The notes below the pieces were generated by a model. The model saw nothing but the letters and a program-made list of their open reading frames with translations, was not told the origin of the DNA and made no database searches. Made by a program: the position numbers and the translations under genes. DNA of 11,395 bases from contig JASHSH010000160.1 in NCBI GenBank assembly GCA_030040955.1, positions 1 through 11,395 on the forward strand. Direction: 5' to 3'. Every line of letters starts with the position of its first letter. The stretch's first letter is position 1. Origin of the DNA: Rhodospirillales bacterium. GTDB lineage: Bacteria > Pseudomonadota > Alphaproteobacteria > Rhodospirillales > Magnetospirillaceae. This document shows positions 9,672 to 11,395 of the stretch, piece by piece.

Positions 9672-9832
9672 GCGGTCACCCTCGATTCCACCGGTTCAGC
9701 GTGCCAAAGCCGCCATGCCTTCGCAAGCTCCGGTAGAGGCCCAATGCGGCCATTCGCCACGTAATATTCAAGAATATTTTGGGTGACTCGCGGAAGGAAA
9801 TTGCGTAGATTTCCCGTCCAAGAAGGGGCCAT
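9668..9832 (-). CDS. Possible small ORF of 54 codons, uncertain
   Basis: An ATG at 9830-9832 opens 54 codons ending TGA at 9668-9670. That stop overlaps the GTG start of the downstream secreted protein as GTGA, an arrangement common in translationally coupled genes. The peptide is basic and aromatic (it contains LEYYVANGRIGPLP and AKAWRLWHAEP), with no membrane segment or known motif. Against it: there is no clear ribosome site, third codon positions are not GC-biased as in neighbouring genes, and I know no family. The frame also stays open upstream to a TTG at 9910. It may be chance. Confidence 0.25.
   Translation of the reverse strand: MAPSWTGNLRNFLPRVTQNILEYYVANGRIGPLPELAKAWRLWHAEPVESRVTA
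9763..9778. repeat. AT-rich perfect palindrome
   Basis: AATATTC and GAATATT flank a 2-base AA centre, a perfect 7-bp inverted repeat in an otherwise GC-rich region. It sits about 90 bases upstream of the secreted protein start on the minus strand. It may be a regulator binding site or a promoter-associated AT element for either strand. No good -35/-10 pair was found with it. Confidence 0.4.
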
Positions 9833-9869
9833 AAGAACCCGCTGAGGGATGCCCGAGTTTAGGGAGGGG

Positions 9870-9938
9870 CCTTGAGGGACGTAACCTCGAGGTGAGAGGG
9901 ACAATGGCAAGGCCGCCTGGCCTTGCCATTGTTATTTC
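9870..9938 (+). ncRNA. Possible plus-strand structured RNA ending in a terminator-like hairpin
   Basis: CCTTGAGG (9870-9877) can pair with CCTCGAGG (9885-9892) as an 8-bp stem with a 7-base loop. One pair is U-G only if the plus strand is transcribed. Eight bases later a perfect 14-bp hairpin (9901-9932) is followed by TATTTCC, a weak U-tract. Together these resemble the 3' end of a small RNA. No convincing promoter or known RNA family was recognised, and the 5' end is undetermined. The base-pairing is observed; transcription is inferred. Confidence 0.25.
9901..9932. terminator. Perfect 14-bp hairpin just after tag
   Basis: ACAATGGCAAGGCC (9901-9914) and GGCCTTGCCATTGT (9919-9932) are perfect inverted copies around a GCCT loop. 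The outer base touches the tag stop codon TAA (complement of 9932-9934). In the minus direction the hairpin directly follows tag and could end its transcript, but it is followed by CCCTC, not T-rich. In the plus direction it is followed by TATTTCC, closer to an intrinsic terminator. It may act on both strands or be a copy of a palindromic repeat. Confidence 0.55.
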
Positions 9939-10477
9939 CGGGCCCCCGCTTCCCGATAGGGCGGATTCAGCCTGTCGATCCGCTTCTGCACCGGACAGTC
10001 CGCGCTGTGCGCGCCGGGCAAATACGCGATGCTCATCAGGAACTCGTTGACCACTTCGGGGCCGGTGAAGACGAAGGTCTTGCGGAACAGCTTGACCCAT
10101 TCGTCCTTGCTCAGGGGATGATGCGCGGCGATCCAGCCCGCGAACGAGCCGAACTCGCCGCGCAGAACCTTGAGGCGGCGCGCGTTCTCGATGATCGCGA
10201 GAATCTTGGCGCGGTTGCGGATGATTCCTTCGTCGGCCATCAGCCGCGCGATCCGCTTTTCCCGGTAGCGCGCGATCTTGTCCGGATCGAATCCCGAGAA
10301 GGCCTTGATCAGCGCGGGGCGCTTGCGCAGCACCACCAGCCAGGAGAGGCCGGCCTGGAAGATTTCGAGGCACAGACGCTCGAACAGCGCCGCCTCGTCG
10401 GTCATCGGCAGCCCGTATTCCGTGTCGTGATATGGCCCGTGGATCGGATGACCGCGGGCGACGTCGCAATAGCTCAT
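9932..10477 (-). CDS. tag: DNA-3-methyladenine glycosylase I
   Basis: Tag removes 3-methyladenine from alkylated DNA as the first step of base excision repair. The product is 181 residues from ATG 10475-10477, similar to the E. coli enzyme (187). Key residues align well. The zinc ligands are Cys4 and His17, with His157 and Cys161 in the C-terminal H-S-A-D-C. The base-binding pocket residues are Tyr16, Glu38 and Trp46, the latter two in LEIFQAGLSW. One small change is Y21 where E. coli has tryptophan (EYG instead of EWG). The start ATG overlaps the TGA of the upstream epimerase gene as ATGA, so translation is probably coupled. A strong hairpin follows the stop codon. Confidence in identity is high; longer in-frame extension upstream is rejected because the Cys4 ligand must lie at the N-terminus. 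Confidence 0.96.
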   Translation of the reverse strand: MSYCDVARGHPIHGPYHDTEYGLPMTDEAALFERLCLEIFQAGLSWLVVLRKRPALIKAFSGFDPDKIARYREKRIARLMADEGIIRNRAKILAIIENARRLKVLRGEFGSFAGWIAAHHPLSKDEWVKLFRKTFVFTGPEVVNEFLMSIAYLPGAHSADCPVQKRIDRLNPPYREAGARK

Positions 10478-10878
10478 GCCTGCTCGATCTCGATCAGGGT
10501 GCCGGCGAAATCCTTGGGATGGAGGAACAGCACGGGCTTGCCGTGCGCGCCGATGGTCGGCTCGCCGCTGCCCACAATGCGCGCCTTGGCCGCGCGCAAC
10601 CTCTCGCGCGCCGCCAATATGTCGTCGACCTCGAAGCAGAGATGGTGGATGCCGCCGGCCGGATTGCGCGCCAGAAAGCCGGCCACCGGCGAATCCTCGC
10701 CGAGCGGATGGACCAGTTCGATCTTCGCGTTGGGCAGCTCGACGAAGACGATGGTCACCCCCTGCTCCGGCATCAGGACCGGAGTCGATACCTTGGCGCC
10801 CAAGATGCCGCGATAGATCGCGGCGGCCGCGTCGAGGTCCGGCACCGCGATGGCGACGTGATTGAGCCTGCCGATCAT
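10474..10878 (-). CDS. mce: Methylmalonyl-CoA epimerase (VOC superfamily)
   Basis: This enzyme interconverts the (2S) and (2R) forms of methylmalonyl-CoA, linking propionyl-CoA carboxylation to the B12-dependent mutase and succinyl-CoA. The 134-residue product has the two paired beta-alpha-beta-beta-beta units of the vicinal oxygen chelate fold. Likely metal ligands are His7 in LNHVAIAV, Glu54 in KIELVHPL, one histidine of GIHHLCFEVDD (78/79) and Glu130 in TLIEIEQ. The PAGGIHHLCFEV and HPKDFAGTLIE blocks are diagnostic of the epimerase against other VOC proteins. The ATG 10876-10878 lies 32 bases after the RNase J stop and lacks a strong ribosome site; nearby upstream ATGs are out of frame or soon stopped. 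Its TGA overlaps the tag start by ATGA. An rnj-mce order is common in alphaproteobacteria. Confidence 0.95.
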   Translation of the reverse strand: MIGRLNHVAIAVPDLDAAAAIYRGILGAKVSTPVLMPEQGVTIVFVELPNAKIELVHPLGEDSPVAGFLARNPAGGIHHLCFEVDDILAARERLRAAKARIVGSGEPTIGAHGKPVLFLHPKDFAGTLIEIEQA

Positions 10879-10910
10879 GCGCCGACCATAGCCGAGGTGG
10901 GTCCCCTGGG

Positions 10911-11395
10911 CTACACCCGCACCAGATGCACCTCGGTGCGCGGGCGCTTGCCCATCTCGGCGCCGAGATGACGCCGCACGCTGAGCCGGGCGGCCTCGCG
11001 CACGGTCTCGTCGTCGCGCAGCGATTCCGGCGCCATGCCCTCGATCGCCTCGCGCACCGCCGTGACCAACGCGGCGCGGGTCGCATCGTCGTCGGCGCCG
11101 TCGACCAGGCCGAGCGCGGCCACTTGGGGCGGCGCGACCATCCGCCCGCCCGCGTCCAGCACCAGCGTCACCACGGCGCCCCCGTCGCGCGCCATCCTCC
11201 GTCGCGCCTGGAACACCGAGGAATCGAGCGGCCGCAGCCGCAGCCCGTCGACGCCCAGCCGACCGGTGGGCACGCGATCGACGATCTCGGGCGCGCCGGG
11301 CGCGAGCCGCAGCATGTCGCCGTTCTCGATCACGACCGTCTCCGGCACGCCGAGTTCGCGCGCGAATCGCGCGTGTTCCTCGAGATGGCGGCGCT
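10911..11395 (-). CDS. rnj: Ribonuclease J, C-terminal part, cut by right edge
   Basis: The frame is open from the right edge to TAG at 10911-10913, giving 161 visible residues. A GTG at 11348 is only internal. The first residues, R-R-H-L-E-E-H followed by ARFARELGVPETVVIENGD, match the end of the beta-CASP/metallo-lactamase core of RNase J, a zinc enzyme with 5' exo- and endonuclease activity in mRNA decay and rRNA maturation. A VPTGRLGVDG stretch and the small C-terminal domain follow, with V-V-T-L-V-L-D strands and a closing KRPRTEVHLVRV. The catalytic HxHxDH motif lies outside the window. This C-terminal arrangement, followed by mce on the same strand, is typical of the alphaproteobacterial enzyme. 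No frameshift is seen in the visible part. Confidence 0.9.
   Translation of the reverse strand, partial: RRHLEEHARFARELGVPETVVIENGDMLRLAPGAPEIVDRVPTGRLGVDGLRLRPLDSSVFQARRRMARDGGAVVTLVLDAGGRMVAPPQVAALGLVDGADDDATRAALVTAVREAIEGMAPESLRDDETVREAARLSVRRHLGAEMGKRPRTEVHLVRV

Noticed and set aside
9781..9938. Identification of the 9672-9931 gap as 6S RNA, SRP RNA or another known housekeeping RNA
   Set aside because: The conserved SRP loop sequence is absent, and I could not build the closing stem and central bubble of 6S RNA; only an unnamed candidate is supported.

Overview
The window is a GC-rich chromosomal segment, most probably from an alphaproteobacterium. This rests on three things: the end of an RNase J gene beside methylmalonyl-CoA epimerase, a gyrA-coaD-cyclophilin run, and a GyrA with an N-terminus and an Ala-type quinolone region common in that class. 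Taxonomy is inference; no rRNA or other decisive marker is present. No phage, insertion sequence, CRISPR array or defence cassette is visible. The segment looks like housekeeping genes plus a small catabolic or transport cluster.

Left part (1-4059). The 3' end of an ATP-grasp gene is followed after 30 bases by msrA (repair of oxidised methionine). Convergent to msrA, only 6 bases away, lies a nucleoside hydrolase on the minus strand. Its 221-base upstream gap holds a hairpin and a locally AT-rich patch with an inverted repeat. Divergent from it is a two-gene plus-strand unit: a TauE/SafE (TSUP) membrane exporter and a polysaccharide-deacetylase-fold protein of the PuuE (allantoinase-like) type. 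A nucleobase-releasing enzyme next to a PuuE-like hydrolase hints at purine-derived nitrogen use, but this is unproven.

Middle part (4060-9137, minus strand). A Sel1-repeat exported protein lies just downstream of tRNA-Lys(UUU), which has a good sigma70-type promoter. Next come a periplasmic cyclophilin, coaD (coenzyme A synthesis) and gyrA, transcribed in the order gyrA-coaD-cyclophilin. gyrA and coaD overlap by 8 bases and 3 bases separate coaD from the cyclophilin, so this is a clear operon. gyrA appears to start at TTG.

Right part (9138-11395, minus strand). A secreted protein of unknown function precedes gyrA in transcription order. Upstream of it is a 260-base gap with unusual symmetry: a perfect 14-bp hairpin, two other palindromic elements and a possible 54-codon ORF. 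Then come tag (3-methyladenine-DNA glycosylase I), the methylmalonyl-CoA epimerase gene, which overlaps tag by an ATGA, and the C-terminal part of RNase J running off the right edge. I do not see a convincing new multi-gene system. The items most worth a second look are the 9672-9931 gap, the divergent 2132-2352 regulatory region with its neighbouring genes, and the GyrA features.
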